Positions 34,218-43,095 of a DNA stretch of 64,000 nucleotides are shown one piece after another. This DNA is from Thermanaeromonas toyohensis ToBE (lineage in GTDB: Bacteria > Bacillota > DSM-521 > Neomoorellales > Neomoorellaceae): positions 3,118,501 through 3,182,500 of the forward strand of contig NZ_LT838272.1 in the NCBI RefSeq assembly GCF_900176005.1, read 5' to 3'. Below the pieces are notes generated by a model, which saw nothing but the letters and a program-made list of their open reading frames with translations, was not told where the DNA came from and ran no database searches. Within the stretch, counting starts at the first letter, position 1, and each line of letters opens with the position of its first letter. The position numbers and the translations under genes were made by a program.

Positions 34218-36188
34218 CTAGAACAACTTTAAAACTACATTTAATAATAGCAAAACTACTAAGGCGATACTTAAAGGAATCGTAAAGGCTAGTATAGTCC
34301 ATTTCAAACTCCTGGTCTCCTTGTAAATAGAAAGCAAAGTGGTAGCACAGGGGTAATGAAGAAGGCTAAAGAGCGTAACTGATAGAGCTGTGGTCCAAGT
34401 CCAACCATAGGATTTCAATAAAGTTGCCAGCGCCTCCAAGCTATCCAGTTCTACCAGGGTCCCCAAGTTAAGATAGGCCATAAGCAAAAGGGGTAAAACA
34501 AGTTCGTTGGCCGGCAAAGCTAGAATAAAAGCTAAAAGAATATACCCATCTAAACCCAAGGATCTGGCCAGGGGCTGCAGGTACCCGGCTGCCAAATTTA
34601 GTAAGCTCTGCTCCGCTATATGGGTGTTGGCTAGAAGCCAGGTCAGGGCCCCGGCAGGGGCGGCAACAGTTACTGCTCTCCCCAAAACAAATATAGTGCG
34701 ATCTAAAAAGGAACGGATAAGTAAGCTCCCTATCCTGGGCCATCTGAAGGGAGGAAGCTCTAAGGCAAAGGCTGAAGGTACACCGTGCAAAAGAGTCCGC
34801 GATAATATCCAGGAAACCGCAAGGGTTATAAGTATCCCGAACAGAACAAGTCCAGTGACAGCCGCTGCTGCCACTAAGGAATTTCCGCTCGTTCCAGCAA
34901 AAAAAATGCTAGCCAAGGATATAAGTAAAGGAAAGCGGCCATTACAGGGTACAAACACGTTCGTGAGCATAGCTATCAAACGCTCCCGCGGGGAATCGAT
35001 AATCCGGCAGGCGGTAACCCCCGCGGCGTTACAACCAAACCCCATACCCATAGTCAAGGCCTGCTTGCCACACGTACCCACAAGCTTAAAAAGACCGTCC
35101 AGGGTAAAAGCTACTCGGGGGAGATATCCCAACTCTTCTAGAAAGGTAAAACAGGGAAAAAAGATGGCCATAGGAGGTAGCATTACCGACACCACCCAAG
35201 CAGTTGTCTGGTAAACCCCCTCCACAACCAGCCCGCGGAGCCAGAGTGGTAGGCTTAGGTAATCGGTGGCTAAAATTAATTTTTGCTCTAGGTTAGAAAA
35301 AAGTTTAGTTAAAAGTTCCGAAGGATAGTTAGCCCCTATTAAAGTAATCCAAAATACCGCCCCCAGGAGTAAAACCATGAGGGGTAAGCCGATCCACTTG
35401 GAAGTGATAATATCATCCAGCCATCGGTCCCGCGCAAAGGCACCCTCCCCTGATTTTTTAATCATTGCTTTTTGAACTAAGCTTTCCGCCTGCCGATAGA
35501 GGGTCGTAATATCTTCTAACTGACCAAGCTTTCTCTCCGGGCAGGAGGACAATGTAAGCTTCCCACCTATAAGGCAACCCCGGTTTTGTTGGGCAAGAGA
35601 ACACACCTCAGTGTTACTAGTACGGAAGTCAGACGTAAGATTATAAATAGCCTCTCGCAACTCGGTTAATCCCTGTCCGCTGCGAGCCACTGTAGCCACT
35701 ACAGGAATCCCCAATTCACGGCTCAAAACACTAGTGTCTATCTCTAGACCTCGCTTCTTAGCTTCATCTATTAGGTTAATACATAAGACAACTTTCCCTA
35801 AATTAATGACCTGCAAAGTTAGTAGAAGGCTTCGCTCTAAGGCGGTGGCATCAGCCACCACCACTACCACCCGGGGTGTGCCTCCGAGTAGAAAGTCATG
35901 GGTGATTTCTTCTTCTGGAGAGCCGGGTTGCAAAGAATAGGTCCCTGGCAAATCTATGAGCATAAACTGCCTATCTTTATACCGGTATATCCCCTGACCA
36001 AGGCTTACCGTTTTACCTGGCCAGTTTCCTGTGTGTTGACGTAAACCCGTCAGAGCGTTAAAAAGGGTACTTTTACCTGTATTAGGGTTACCAACTAAAG
36101 CGACGACTACAGGTGGAGGCTCATTCGTTAGGGGAAGGGTATGGGTAGGTTTCTTCCAGGGTAAAGGGACAAATTTCTTAAGTCCCAT
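34218..36188 (-). CDS. feoB: Ferrous iron transporter FeoB
   Basis: 656 aa: an N-terminal GTPase domain with GNPNTGKSTLFNALTG (G1), DLPGTYSL (G3) and NLIDEA (G4), a linker, then a membrane domain with two Gate-type repeats (for example GCNAAGVTACRIIDSPRERL). It imports Fe(II). ATG 36188 is the likely start, since the upstream GTG 36200 lies within AAGGAGG. FeoA is encoded 24 bases upstream. No feoC is seen. Confidence 0.95.
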   Translation of the reverse strand: MGLKKFVPLPWKKPTHTLPLTNEPPPVVVALVGNPNTGKSTLFNALTGLRQHTGNWPGKTVSLGQGIYRYKDRQFMLIDLPGTYSLQPGSPEEEITHDFLLGGTPRVVVVVADATALERSLLLTLQVINLGKVVLCINLIDEAKKRGLEIDTSVLSRELGIPVVATVARSGQGLTELREAIYNLTSDFRTSNTEVCSLAQQNRGCLIGGKLTLSSCPERKLGQLEDITTLYRQAESLVQKAMIKKSGEGAFARDRWLDDIITSKWIGLPLMVLLLGAVFWITLIGANYPSELLTKLFSNLEQKLILATDYLSLPLWLRGLVVEGVYQTTAWVVSVMLPPMAIFFPCFTFLEELGYLPRVAFTLDGLFKLVGTCGKQALTMGMGFGCNAAGVTACRIIDSPRERLIAMLTNVFVPCNGRFPLLISLASIFFAGTSGNSLVAAAAVTGLVLFGILITLAVSWILSRTLLHGVPSAFALELPPFRWPRIGSLLIRSFLDRTIFVLGRAVTVAAPAGALTWLLANTHIAEQSLLNLAAGYLQPLARSLGLDGYILLAFILALPANELVLPLLLMAYLNLGTLVELDSLEALATLLKSYGWTWTTALSVTLFSLLHYPCATTLLSIYKETRSLKWTILAFTIPLSIALVVLLLLNVVLKLF

Positions 36189-36212
36189 ATCCTGCTCCAC
36201 CTCCTTAAGCTT

Positions 36213-36500
36213 TTAAGAGTTCCCCACGATACAAGTAGCGTTAAAAAGGGGCTGGACAAATATCAGGGCAGCTTGTTCCTTCCGTAACGCAATAGTGGTC
36301 CCCTTTATGCGATAAGCTACTGGATCCCCCACTAGGCTAGTCCTTACCACTTCCACTACTGTACCAGGGGTAAACCCTAGTTCTAGGAGGCGGCGGCGCC
36401 AAAACCCTTCGCCAAAAACTTGAGTAATCCGCCCCCAGGTATGTTCCGGAAGTTCAGCCAAGGGGCATCCTTGGCTCGTAAAACCTATATTATCTTCCAT
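36213..36500 (-). CDS. feoA: Ferrous iron transport protein FeoA
   Basis: A 95-aa SH3-like protein of the FeoA family ([17 protein letters not shown] at the start, [16 protein letters not shown] in the middle, [19 protein letters not shown] at the end), needed for FeoB activity. ATG after AGGAGG. Divergent from a DtxR-type regulator gene about 450 bases away. Confidence 0.93.
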   Translation of the reverse strand: MEDNIGFTSQGCPLAELPEHTWGRITQVFGEGFWRRRLLELGFTPGTVVEVVRTSLVGDPVAYRIKGTTIALRKEQAALIFVQPLFNATCIVGNS

Positions 36501-36736
36501 TTAGCCTCCTCCTTCCTAAACCTGTTTTCCAGTTTGAAAAAACCTTCAAGATGGTCCATGGGGCATCCTTAAGCTGTAAGGCTAGTCTTTGCTCCCTTTC
36601 TCCTCATCCCTGTCTTTCGCTTGAGATCTTGTTAAAGTTTAGCTACCGCTCTTAGCTACCGCTCAAAGAAAGGACCTTGCTTTCAAACCTAAATAGGCCT
36701 TGCGGGGGATAACCCAGCCAAAGGACGAGGCAGTCT

Positions 36737-36766
36737 AAGCTGTTTATCTCTATAATAAACAAGCTT
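36737..36766. promoter_or_regulatory. Candidate operator between feoA and the DtxR-type gene
   Basis: TGTTTAT-N7-ATAAACA (36741-36761), flanked by AAGC and AGCTT that extend the symmetry, spans a TATAAT at 36751-36756. The 455-base region also holds a 13-bp tandem repeat (TTAGCTACCGCTC at 36639-36651 and 36652-36664). The palindrome is a plausible iron-regulator site for the divergent genes. Confidence 0.4.
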
Positions 36767-36795
36767 TTAAGTTAGCCTTGGTAGATAATATGAAA

Positions 36796-36815
36796 GGAGC
36801 CCACTTTTGGACTCC
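36796..36815 (-). terminator. Hairpin in the feo/DtxR intergenic region
   Basis: An 8-bp stem with one mismatch (GGAGTCCA / TGGGCTCC on the minus strand), loop of four, followed by TTTCATATT. It could end a minus-strand transcript ahead of feoA. Confidence 0.35.
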
Positions 36816-36954
36816 TCTAAAAAAGTTAGCCGCTCCTAAACCTAAGGCTCTTATGACCTACCAGGAACGTATACTATCTTAGGGAGGGTAACCTAAAAAG
36901 AATGGGTACACTCCACAAAGGCAATGGAGCCTATTATAAAAGGTGGTGAGGAAA

Positions 36955-37446
36955 TTGCATAAAGAAGAACAATTTCGCACTTTTCGAGGCTATGCCCTTC
37001 TAGAACAGGAGATAGGGGCTCTTACACCTAGTATGGAAGATTACTTGGAAATGATATATCGCCTCGCGGAAAAAAACGGTTATACCCGTATCCAGGAACT
37101 GGCGGCAGCCTTAAATGTACAGCCTTCATCAGCCACCAAAATGGTTCAGCGCTTAGCTGAAGCTAACTACTTAATATACGAAAAATACGGCGTTATTAAG
37201 CTAACGCCGTCAGGTAGCCAAGTAGGAAGAAGATTATTGGCCAGACATAATACCTTGGCTGAATTCTTAAAAATAATAGGAGCAACTAGTCATATCCTGG
37301 AAGATACCGAAAAAATCGAGCACAACTTGAGCCACGAAGCCTTAACTTGTATTAGCCGCTTAGTACACTTCTTCCGGGAACATCCCGCATGGCTTAAGGC
37401 CTATCAGGAATATTGTGTTCAGTTTTCCGACTATAGCGCACTCTGA
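36955..37446 (+). CDS. DtxR/MntR-family metal-dependent regulator
   Basis: 163 aa: an N-terminal winged HTH (SMEDYLEMIYRLAEKNGYTRIQELA, then NVQPSSATKMVQRLAE) and a C-terminal metal-binding and dimer domain with RHNTLAEFLKIIG, EDTEKIEHNLSHE. There is no SH3 domain, so it is closer to MntR than to full-length DtxR. It is divergent from feoAB and so a likely Fe(II)-dependent repressor of it. TTG 36955 after AGGTGGTGAGG; GTG codons at 36943/36946 lie in that site. Confidence 0.87.
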   Translation: MHKEEQFRTFRGYALLEQEIGALTPSMEDYLEMIYRLAEKNGYTRIQELAAALNVQPSSATKMVQRLAEANYLIYEKYGVIKLTPSGSQVGRRLLARHNTLAEFLKIIGATSHILEDTEKIEHNLSHEALTCISRLVHFFREHPAWLKAYQEYCVQFSDYSAL

Positions 37447-37557
37447 TATAGATTTTGTAAGCACAACGCTAACCCTATTACCCGTGTGGTAACGAGCCCA
37501 AAGCCTTAGTCAATCAGCAGAGTTAGATCTGGCCCGGGGTATCTATCTATTTTGGAA

Positions 37558-38850
37558 TCAGGGGCCAAAACCTATACTATCTATGCGCCAGCCCATACCA
37601 GGTATCTCCTGGCGGAGGGTCAGGAAAAGTACCTGTACTCCACTTTCAGCCGTTATGGCTCGTCTAAAGGTTAGATGAACAGCCACCTGGTAGCGCTTCA
37701 CTTCTGGAGTATCCTTCTCCTGAGGGGGAAGCTCCCGGATACTTACTATCTTGGCTGCCGCCACATTATTTAGCCCGTCCCGATCGAGGACACTAAACGA
37801 AGGATTATACAGGCGGTTATTATCCATGTTGCGGAAAAGATACCCTATCAGATTTCGCCGACTTAAAGTAGCATGGGCTGTCCGCTTGTCCCCGTTACCC
37901 ACAGCTTCATAGAAAGTACGGATAAGCTCTTCCGGGCCTAAAGAAGACAACCGTTTCTCTAAGGGGTCTTCAGGATTTACTACCCCCATTAGCCACTGAC
38001 CCCAAGACTTTCCAGTTATCTCTTCTAACCGACGTCCCTTAAGGGAACAGGCAAAGCCGAGAGGTCTTCCAGCATCTAGCCAGGCACCTACAATTTTATT
38101 TTCGTACTTGACTATTACTGCTCTTCCGCTCCAACGCTGGGTCTGTACAAATTCTGGTAGGGGTTGCTCAAGTTTATAAAGGTTAACTCGCACTTCTTTA
38201 CCTAAGTAGGGGGTAATATCCAGCCCCACGTCCTTATTAAGCTCATTATTATAAGCCCAGTAGATCACCACAGGGAAGTCGCCAGCATTATGTACTAGTC
38301 TATCAGGCAGCTTCCCCTCCATAGTGTTAGCCTTAAACAAGACATCCCAGCCGTACTGGCGCAAGAAAGCCACATCCTCGGGTTCGACCTCGCTGGTTGC
38401 GTTTTTGTATTCCGTGAGGGAAAGGAGCAGGATATTAAACTGGGGCGGCACTTGGTACCAGGTATTTTCCAGGGCAAGATAGCCAGGCTCCTCAGGAGCA
38501 AAATCCTTAAATAAATAGACGTACTCCCTACTGCGGGCCACCTGGTCTGTCTCCTGAACCTTAAAAACCAAGTAATGCTTTTTCCAGGGCCAGGTAGCTG
38601 GAGGCTGAGCATGTTGCGCCTGATCCAGGTAGGAGATAAGCTTGGCAGCTATTTTTTTGTCTTCAATATTTACTACCCTTACCTTATCACCTGCACCCTC
38701 TTCCACATAGAGCTCCAAACCCACTATAGCATCCTTAAATTCCGGGTACTTGGCAGCAGTAGTTACCTGGGGCCGAACAAGACTCAAGGCCAAAATGAGG
38801 ATGAGCGATAGCAGGGACAAGAACAATATAATGCTGGTCTTGCGCCTCAC
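37558..38850 (-). CDS. Unknown exported protein with NTF2-like C-terminal region
   Basis: GTG 38850 after GGGGATAAGG gives a 430-aa protein that starts MRRKTSIILFLSLLSL, a signal peptide or membrane anchor. The middle is a mixed alpha/beta domain of unknown family. The last 130 residues (LGPEELIRTFYEAVGNGDKRTAHATLS ... LRQEIPGMGWRIDSIGFGP) look like an NTF2/DUF4878-type fold. The frame runs on upstream to 38925 without a ribosome site. It follows guaA by 81 bases. Function not known. Confidence 0.7.
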   Translation of the reverse strand: MRRKTSIILFLSLLSLILILALSLVRPQVTTAAKYPEFKDAIVGLELYVEEGAGDKVRVVNIEDKKIAAKLISYLDQAQHAQPPATWPWKKHYLVFKVQETDQVARSREYVYLFKDFAPEEPGYLALENTWYQVPPQFNILLLSLTEYKNATSEVEPEDVAFLRQYGWDVLFKANTMEGKLPDRLVHNAGDFPVVIYWAYNNELNKDVGLDITPYLGKEVRVNLYKLEQPLPEFVQTQRWSGRAVIVKYENKIVGAWLDAGRPLGFACSLKGRRLEEITGKSWGQWLMGVVNPEDPLEKRLSSLGPEELIRTFYEAVGNGDKRTAHATLSRRNLIGYLFRNMDNNRLYNPSFSVLDRDGLNNVAAAKIVSIRELPPQEKDTPEVKRYQVAVHLTFRRAITAESGVQVLFLTLRQEIPGMGWRIDSIGFGP

Positions 38851-38931
38851 GTCCTTATCCCCTCCCCTATAAATAAAAACCTTGGTCCAGGGCTTACTTA
38901 CAAGCCCTGTTCCTAGTTTAAACAAATTCGC

Positions 38932-40458
38932 TTACTCCCATTCAATGGTAGCCGGGGGTTTAGAAGTGATATCATAAAGTACACGATTTACCTGACGCAC
39001 CTCATTAACAATCCGGGAAGAGATACGCTCTAACACTTCATAAGGTAACCTGGCCCAGTCAGCGGTCATGGCATCTTCGCTGACCACCGCCCGGATGATA
39101 ATGGGATAAGCGTAGGTGCGCTCATCCCCCATAACCCCTACACTTTTCATGGAAGCTAATACAGCAAAAGACTGCCAGAGCTCACGATATAGCCCTGCCC
39201 GGTGTATCTCTTCCTGTACAATGGCATCCGCTTGGCGTAAAATAGAAAGCTTTTCTTCTGTTACCTCCCCCAGGATGCGGATGGCTAACCCAGGGCCAGG
39301 AAAGGGATGCCGCCATACTATCTCCTCTGGCAACCCCAACTCTAGGCCTACCTGGCGCACTTCGTCTTTAAAGAGAAGTCGGAGGGGCTCTATAAGCTCA
39401 AATTCCATATCCGCAGGCAACCCTCCCACGTTGTGGTGGCTTTTGATTACCGCAGCAGTCTCCGTCCCACTCTCAATTACATCCGGGTAAAGGGTTCCCT
39501 GAACCAAGAAATCTACCCTCCCAAGTTTCCGGGCCTCTTCCTCAAAAACCCGAATGAACTCTTCCCCAATGATTTTACGCTTTTCTTCTGGATCTAGCAC
39601 TCCCCGAAGGCGGTTTAAAAAACGATGGCTTGCGTCTACATAAATTAGGTTTATATTAAAGGTTTGGCCAAAGGTTTCGCGGACCTGCTCGGCCTCTCCC
39701 TGGCGTAGAAGGCCATGGTTGACAAAAATACATACCAGCTGGTCGCCGATGGCCTTATGCACCAGGGCTGCCGCTACAGAAGAATCTACCCCGCCACTCA
39801 AGGCGCACAAAGCTTTGCCCTTGCCCACCTTTTCCCGGATAGCCTTCACCTGTTCTTCAATAAAAGAGCTAACCGTCCAGTCCCCTTTTACTCCGCAAAC
39901 CTTATACAAAAAGCGGCGTAAGATCTCCTGCCCCAGAGGTGTGTGTTTGACCTCTGGATGAAACTGGACACCATAAAGCCGGCGTTGGGGATCGCTCATG
40001 GCAGCTACAGGAGTATACTCCGAACGAGCAGTAACCTGGAACCCTGGTGGTGGAGAGCTAATATAATCCCCGTGGCTCATCCAACATTGCATAGGTGAAG
40101 GAAGCCCTTCAAATAAGGCATCTCTGGATATTATTTCTAACATCGTCTTACCATATTCTTTCCCCTGAGCTTCCTCTACCCTTCCCCCTAAATCGTGGGC
40201 CATAAGCTGCATACCGTAACAAATACCTAGGATGGGGATTCCGGCTTCATACAAGGCCGGATCAATACGAGGAGCCCGAGGAGCATACACACTAGCTGGT
40301 CCTCCAGAAAAAACAATACCTTTAGGCTTACGGGCCAGGATCTCTTTTAAGGGTGTATAATAAGGGATCATCTCGCAATACACGTGACATTCCCGTATGC
40401 GGCGAGCAATCAGCTGATTATATTGTCCTCCGAAGTCCAAAACCAACACTAGATCCAT
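38932..40458 (-). CDS. guaA: GMP synthase (glutamine-hydrolysing)
   Basis: 508 aa, one chain: a class-I amidotransferase domain with the Cys in [11 protein letters not shown] and the His in VQFHPEV; a PP-loop ATP pyrophosphatase ([15 protein letters not shown]); and the C-terminal dimer domain ending [13 protein letters not shown]. It converts XMP to GMP. ATG at 40458. Downstream of hpt on the same strand, so this is a purine interconversion/salvage pair. Confidence 0.97.
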   Translation of the reverse strand: MDLVLVLDFGGQYNQLIARRIRECHVYCEMIPYYTPLKEILARKPKGIVFSGGPASVYAPRAPRIDPALYEAGIPILGICYGMQLMAHDLGGRVEEAQGKEYGKTMLEIISRDALFEGLPSPMQCWMSHGDYISSPPPGFQVTARSEYTPVAAMSDPQRRLYGVQFHPEVKHTPLGQEILRRFLYKVCGVKGDWTVSSFIEEQVKAIREKVGKGKALCALSGGVDSSVAAALVHKAIGDQLVCIFVNHGLLRQGEAEQVRETFGQTFNINLIYVDASHRFLNRLRGVLDPEEKRKIIGEEFIRVFEEEARKLGRVDFLVQGTLYPDVIESGTETAAVIKSHHNVGGLPADMEFELIEPLRLLFKDEVRQVGLELGLPEEIVWRHPFPGPGLAIRILGEVTEEKLSILRQADAIVQEEIHRAGLYRELWQSFAVLASMKSVGVMGDERTYAYPIIIRAVVSEDAMTADWARLPYEVLERISSRIVNEVRQVNRVLYDITSKPPATIEWE

Positions 40459-40552
40459 AATCTATAATTTCAACCTCTCTCCCAGGATGCTTACCTGCTC
40501 CCTTAACTCTTCTTTAAGAATAACATGTTTTGAAGCTGTCCAGGATTCACCA

Positions 40553-41095
40553 TTAGCTACGGCGATAAACTTCGGGTTTAAGCACGCAAATATCTGGCAA
40601 GTGGCGGTACTTTTGGTTATAGTCCAGGCCGTAGCCTACTACGAAGTAATCAGGAATGCAAAAACCACGGTAGTCAATTTGAACGTCCACTAAACGGCGT
40701 TCAGGCTTATCCAATATAGTACAACATTTTAGACTCAAAGGCTGGCGTGCTCGAAGGTTGTCCAGGAGATATTTTAAAGTTAGGCCAGTATCCACGATAT
40801 CTTCTACAATAAGCACGTGTTTATCTTCTACCGGTACCTCCAGATCTTTAAGTATGCGCACTACTCCAGAAGAACTAGTACCGCTGCCGTAGCTAGACAC
40901 GGCCATAAAATCGAGGGTGATGGGAATGGTAATTTCGCGGACTAAATCCGCTAAAAAAATTATAGCACCTTTCAAAATACCAACCACTAACAGATCTTTC
41001 CCTTCATAATCACGGCTTATGGCTTCCCCCAGCTCCTTCACCCTCTGTTTAATCTGTTCACCTGTAACCAGTACTTGGGCGATATCTTCACGCAA
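40553..41095 (-). CDS. hpt: Hypoxanthine phosphoribosyltransferase
   Basis: 180 aa with the PRPP motif HVLIVEDIVDTGLTLKYL near residue 95, the base-site region DYFVVGYGLDYNQKYRHLP and LLVVGILKGAIIFLADL. It salvages hypoxanthine and guanine using PRPP. TTG start after AAGGGGG. Upstream of guaA on the same strand. Confidence 0.95.
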   Translation of the reverse strand: MREDIAQVLVTGEQIKQRVKELGEAISRDYEGKDLLVVGILKGAIIFLADLVREITIPITLDFMAVSSYGSGTSSSGVVRILKDLEVPVEDKHVLIVEDIVDTGLTLKYLLDNLRARQPLSLKCCTILDKPERRLVDVQIDYRGFCIPDYFVVGYGLDYNQKYRHLPDICVLKPEVYRRS

Positions 41096-41198
41096 ATTTT
41101 TATTCCCCCTTTAAGATTTTAACATGAGCCCATAGACAAAGCTAACTTCGCCGTAAGCAAAAAAAATCCTGCCAGTATGAGTTAACAAATAAGGCCCC

Positions 41199-41227
41199 TT
41201 AACAAACTTAAACCCCTATGGTAGAAT
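41199..41227 (+). promoter_or_regulatory. Plus-strand promoter of the c-di-AMP riboswitch
   Basis: TTAACA (41199-41204), a 17-base spacer and TAGAAT (41222-41227) lie about 45 bases before the riboswitch and point away from hpt. Confidence 0.65.
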
Positions 41228-41269
41228 ATAAAGTGCCATCAACTCCTTTAATAAAAAATTTTACTCCTT

Positions 41270-41420
41270 CCACCCTTATCGCCGAATTTCTTCGGCTGTG
41301 GAAGAAAGCGGGGGACCCAAAGTAAGGGGTTAATCCGCACACTACCTGTGCGGTAGGGCTAGGTACTCGGCCCGCACCCGTCAGCTAACCCCGTAGGCGT
41401 GAGAGCCGGGTGGACTTTTG
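41270..41420 (+). promoter_or_regulatory. Cyclic di-AMP riboswitch (ydaO/yuaA class), no gene downstream
   Basis: The plus strand has the ydaO conserved blocks in order: CGCCGAAU, GGGGGACCCA, GGGGUUAAUCCGCA, UGCGGUAGGG, CCCGCACCCGUCAGCUAAC and CCGUAGGCGU. Outer arms CCACCC (41270-41275) and GGGTGG (41408-41413), followed by ACTTTTGTTTTATT, look like a terminator that closes the aptamer. A ribosome-site-like GGAGAGGTGG follows, but no plus-strand gene. Instead the minus-strand gene at 41423-42118 lies there, so read-through RNA would be antisense to it. Confidence 0.92.
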
Positions 41421-41422
41421 TT

Positions 41423-42118
41423 TTATTGGAGAGGTGGCTTAACGTTAATACGCTTATTGAAATCGTATAACTCAAGCTTAATTAGAAGCCTATCCCCCGG
41501 CTTTTGACGATGTTCAGCCACCAGCTCTGCTTGTTGAATATAGGTGGTCCCCCTGTCAATCCAGAGCTTACAGGCAAAATTCCCCCAGTAAGCGGTAAGG
41601 AGGGCATTATTTATTTCTGGCCGTAAAACTAAAAGATAAGGGCGTCCAGGCATATTTTTCTGCCTTCCTTTATAATGTAGCTCTTTTACCTTGGTTATTT
41701 TGAGGATGGACAGGGGATTTACCTCTACCAGAAAAATCTCTTGTTGTAATGGGTTGTTCCCAGGAGTAACCATCCACCGCTGGGATACAGGATCTTTGAA
41801 GTAAGTAGTATCCTTTACCTGGTAAATGTCTACCTCCTGGCCGGTCATCTTACCCCAAAGGTGTAAATCTCCTGCAGGTGTACGTTCCCCGCTCACTCTG
41901 CTTATCTCAATGCATCCTCCCTCTGTTTCCAGGAAGGCCTCCAAGTGGAAACGATAACTTTTAAGGGCATGGGTTGTATCTAGGGCTTTAACCAATAGTT
42001 CCTCGGGTGTCACTCTGATCTCTTGCCAATAAAATTTATAGCCCCAGGTACTGGCTAAAACCAAAGCCAGGACTACCAGGGCTATCCTAAGATTTAGTTT
42101 AGGTAGAGGGATTTTCAA
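41423..42118 (-). CDS. Membrane-anchored protein of unknown function, possibly LppX/LolA-like
   Basis: 231 aa with an N-terminal membrane anchor (RIALVVLALVLASTWGY). The rest is beta-rich, with repeated patterns such as TTHALKSYRFHLEAFLETEG, TYFKDPVSQRWMV and AYWGNFACKLWIDRGTTYI. This layout recalls the LppX/LolA-like half-barrel family of Firmicutes lipoproteins, though no lipobox Cys is present. TTG 42118 after GGGAGGGGTGGG; the ribosome site can be hidden in a hairpin. It ends beside the c-di-AMP riboswitch, which is transcribed toward it. Confidence 0.65.
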   Translation of the reverse strand: MKIPLPKLNLRIALVVLALVLASTWGYKFYWQEIRVTPEELLVKALDTTHALKSYRFHLEAFLETEGGCIEISRVSGERTPAGDLHLWGKMTGQEVDIYQVKDTTYFKDPVSQRWMVTPGNNPLQQEIFLVEVNPLSILKITKVKELHYKGRQKNMPGRPYLLVLRPEINNALLTAYWGNFACKLWIDRGTTYIQQAELVAEHRQKPGDRLLIKLELYDFNKRINVKPPLQ

Positions 42119-42126
42119 TTCTACCC

Positions 42127-42182
42127 ACCCCTCCCTGGCTAGGTATTTTTTTATAAAATACTTAATTCCCTTAGGGAGGGGT
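42127..42182 (-). promoter_or_regulatory. Hairpin that can mask the ribosome site of the gene at 42118
   Basis: ACCCCTCCC and GGGAGGGGT (9 bp, 42174-42182 and 42127-42135) pair on the minus strand, and an inner GTATTTT/AAAATAC stem stacks inside. The GGGAGGGGT arm is the Shine-Dalgarno site of the next gene, so folding would block its translation. Confidence 0.5.
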
Positions 42183-42213
42183 TATGCCAGCATAATAATG
42201 GTGGTAAATGTTT

Positions 42214-43095
42214 CTAATATTCCCCCCAACGCCCAGCCGCTCGGTAAAGGGTTAGGACCTTCTCCGCTGGGAGTTCCGGCCCCAGGCACCCGCTGCTGGT
42301 GGAAAAGATGAAGCCACCGCCTGGGGCTGCTATAGTCATAAGCTCCCTTACCGCTTTTTCAATCTCCTTTTCGGAAGCCCTAATCAAAAAATCGAGGTCA
42401 AAGTTACCCATCAAGCAAAGCTCGTTACCATATTCGTGTTTAATCTTACTTATATCCATACCACTTGCTGGCTCTAAAGAATGTACCCCTGTAAACCCGG
42501 CTTTCACCAAATAAGGTAAAAGATCCTGGATGTTCCCATCCGAATGGAAGAAAACCGGAACCTGGTACTCCTTTAACTTAGCCACCTGGCGCTCCCAAAG
42601 GGGCAAAAAAAGATCTCGTACCAGGATGGGGCTGATATAAAGGCCACGGGTATAGGCTATATCATCGGCCAGGATTACACCATGGGCACCAGCCTCTACG
42701 GCCCTTAGAGCTTCTTCTGTACCCTGCCGGGCCTCATCCTGGGCAAGCTCCATTATTTGTTCTTCCCGGTTAGCTACCCGGCATAAGAAATCCATAAAAC
42801 CCATTTTCTTGGCTGCCCTTTGGAAAGGGCCGTCTACAAGGGCGAAGATGAAAAAATCGGTATCTTCCCGCCACCGCTTAAAGGAACTGGCTTCTTTTTC
42901 TGAAACTCCCGCAGTCAACCCTACCAGGTCCATCCCTAAAAGCTTTCTTGCGGCGACTTCATCCTCCCACGTAATCGGGCTTGTTTTGCCCAGGAGAGCA
43001 GCCACCAATCCTGGAGCCAACTGCCACTCCCCTTTCGGCACCCGGTCCAGGGCCTGGCGAGTCAAGGCGCGGTATACCCTTTCCGCCCTAGTCAT
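42214..43095 (-). CDS. UroD/MtaA-family methyltransferase
   Basis: 293 aa of the uroporphyrinogen decarboxylase-like superfamily (COG0407) with FALVDGPFQRAAKKMGFM, GVILADDIAYTRGLYISP, FFHSDGNIQDLLPYLVKAG and LMGNFDLDFLI. The MtaA thiol-site HxC is absent (the motif reads HSDGN), as in the methyltransferase I subunits of bacterial O-demethylases as I recall them. It likely moves a methyl group between a methylated substrate and the operon's corrinoid protein. ATG overlaps the upstream stop by four bases (ATGA). Confidence 0.8.
   Translation of the reverse strand: MTRAERVYRALTRQALDRVPKGEWQLAPGLVAALLGKTSPITWEDEVAARKLLGMDLVGLTAGVSEKEASSFKRWREDTDFFIFALVDGPFQRAAKKMGFMDFLCRVANREEQIMELAQDEARQGTEEALRAVEAGAHGVILADDIAYTRGLYISPILVRDLFLPLWERQVAKLKEYQVPVFFHSDGNIQDLLPYLVKAGFTGVHSLEPASGMDISKIKHEYGNELCLMGNFDLDFLIRASEKEIEKAVRELMTIAAPGGGFIFSTSSGCLGPELPAEKVLTLYRAAGRWGEY

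Noticed and set aside
34507..35214. 235-codon plus-strand open frame
   Set aside because: It is antisense to feoB, Lys/Arg/Ser/Pro-rich, and has no recognisable motif; a shadow of feoB coding sequence.
36639..36664. Two copies of a 13-bp repeat considered as a CRISPR or integron-like array
   Set aside because: Only two adjacent copies without spacers; no cas genes or integrase in the window.
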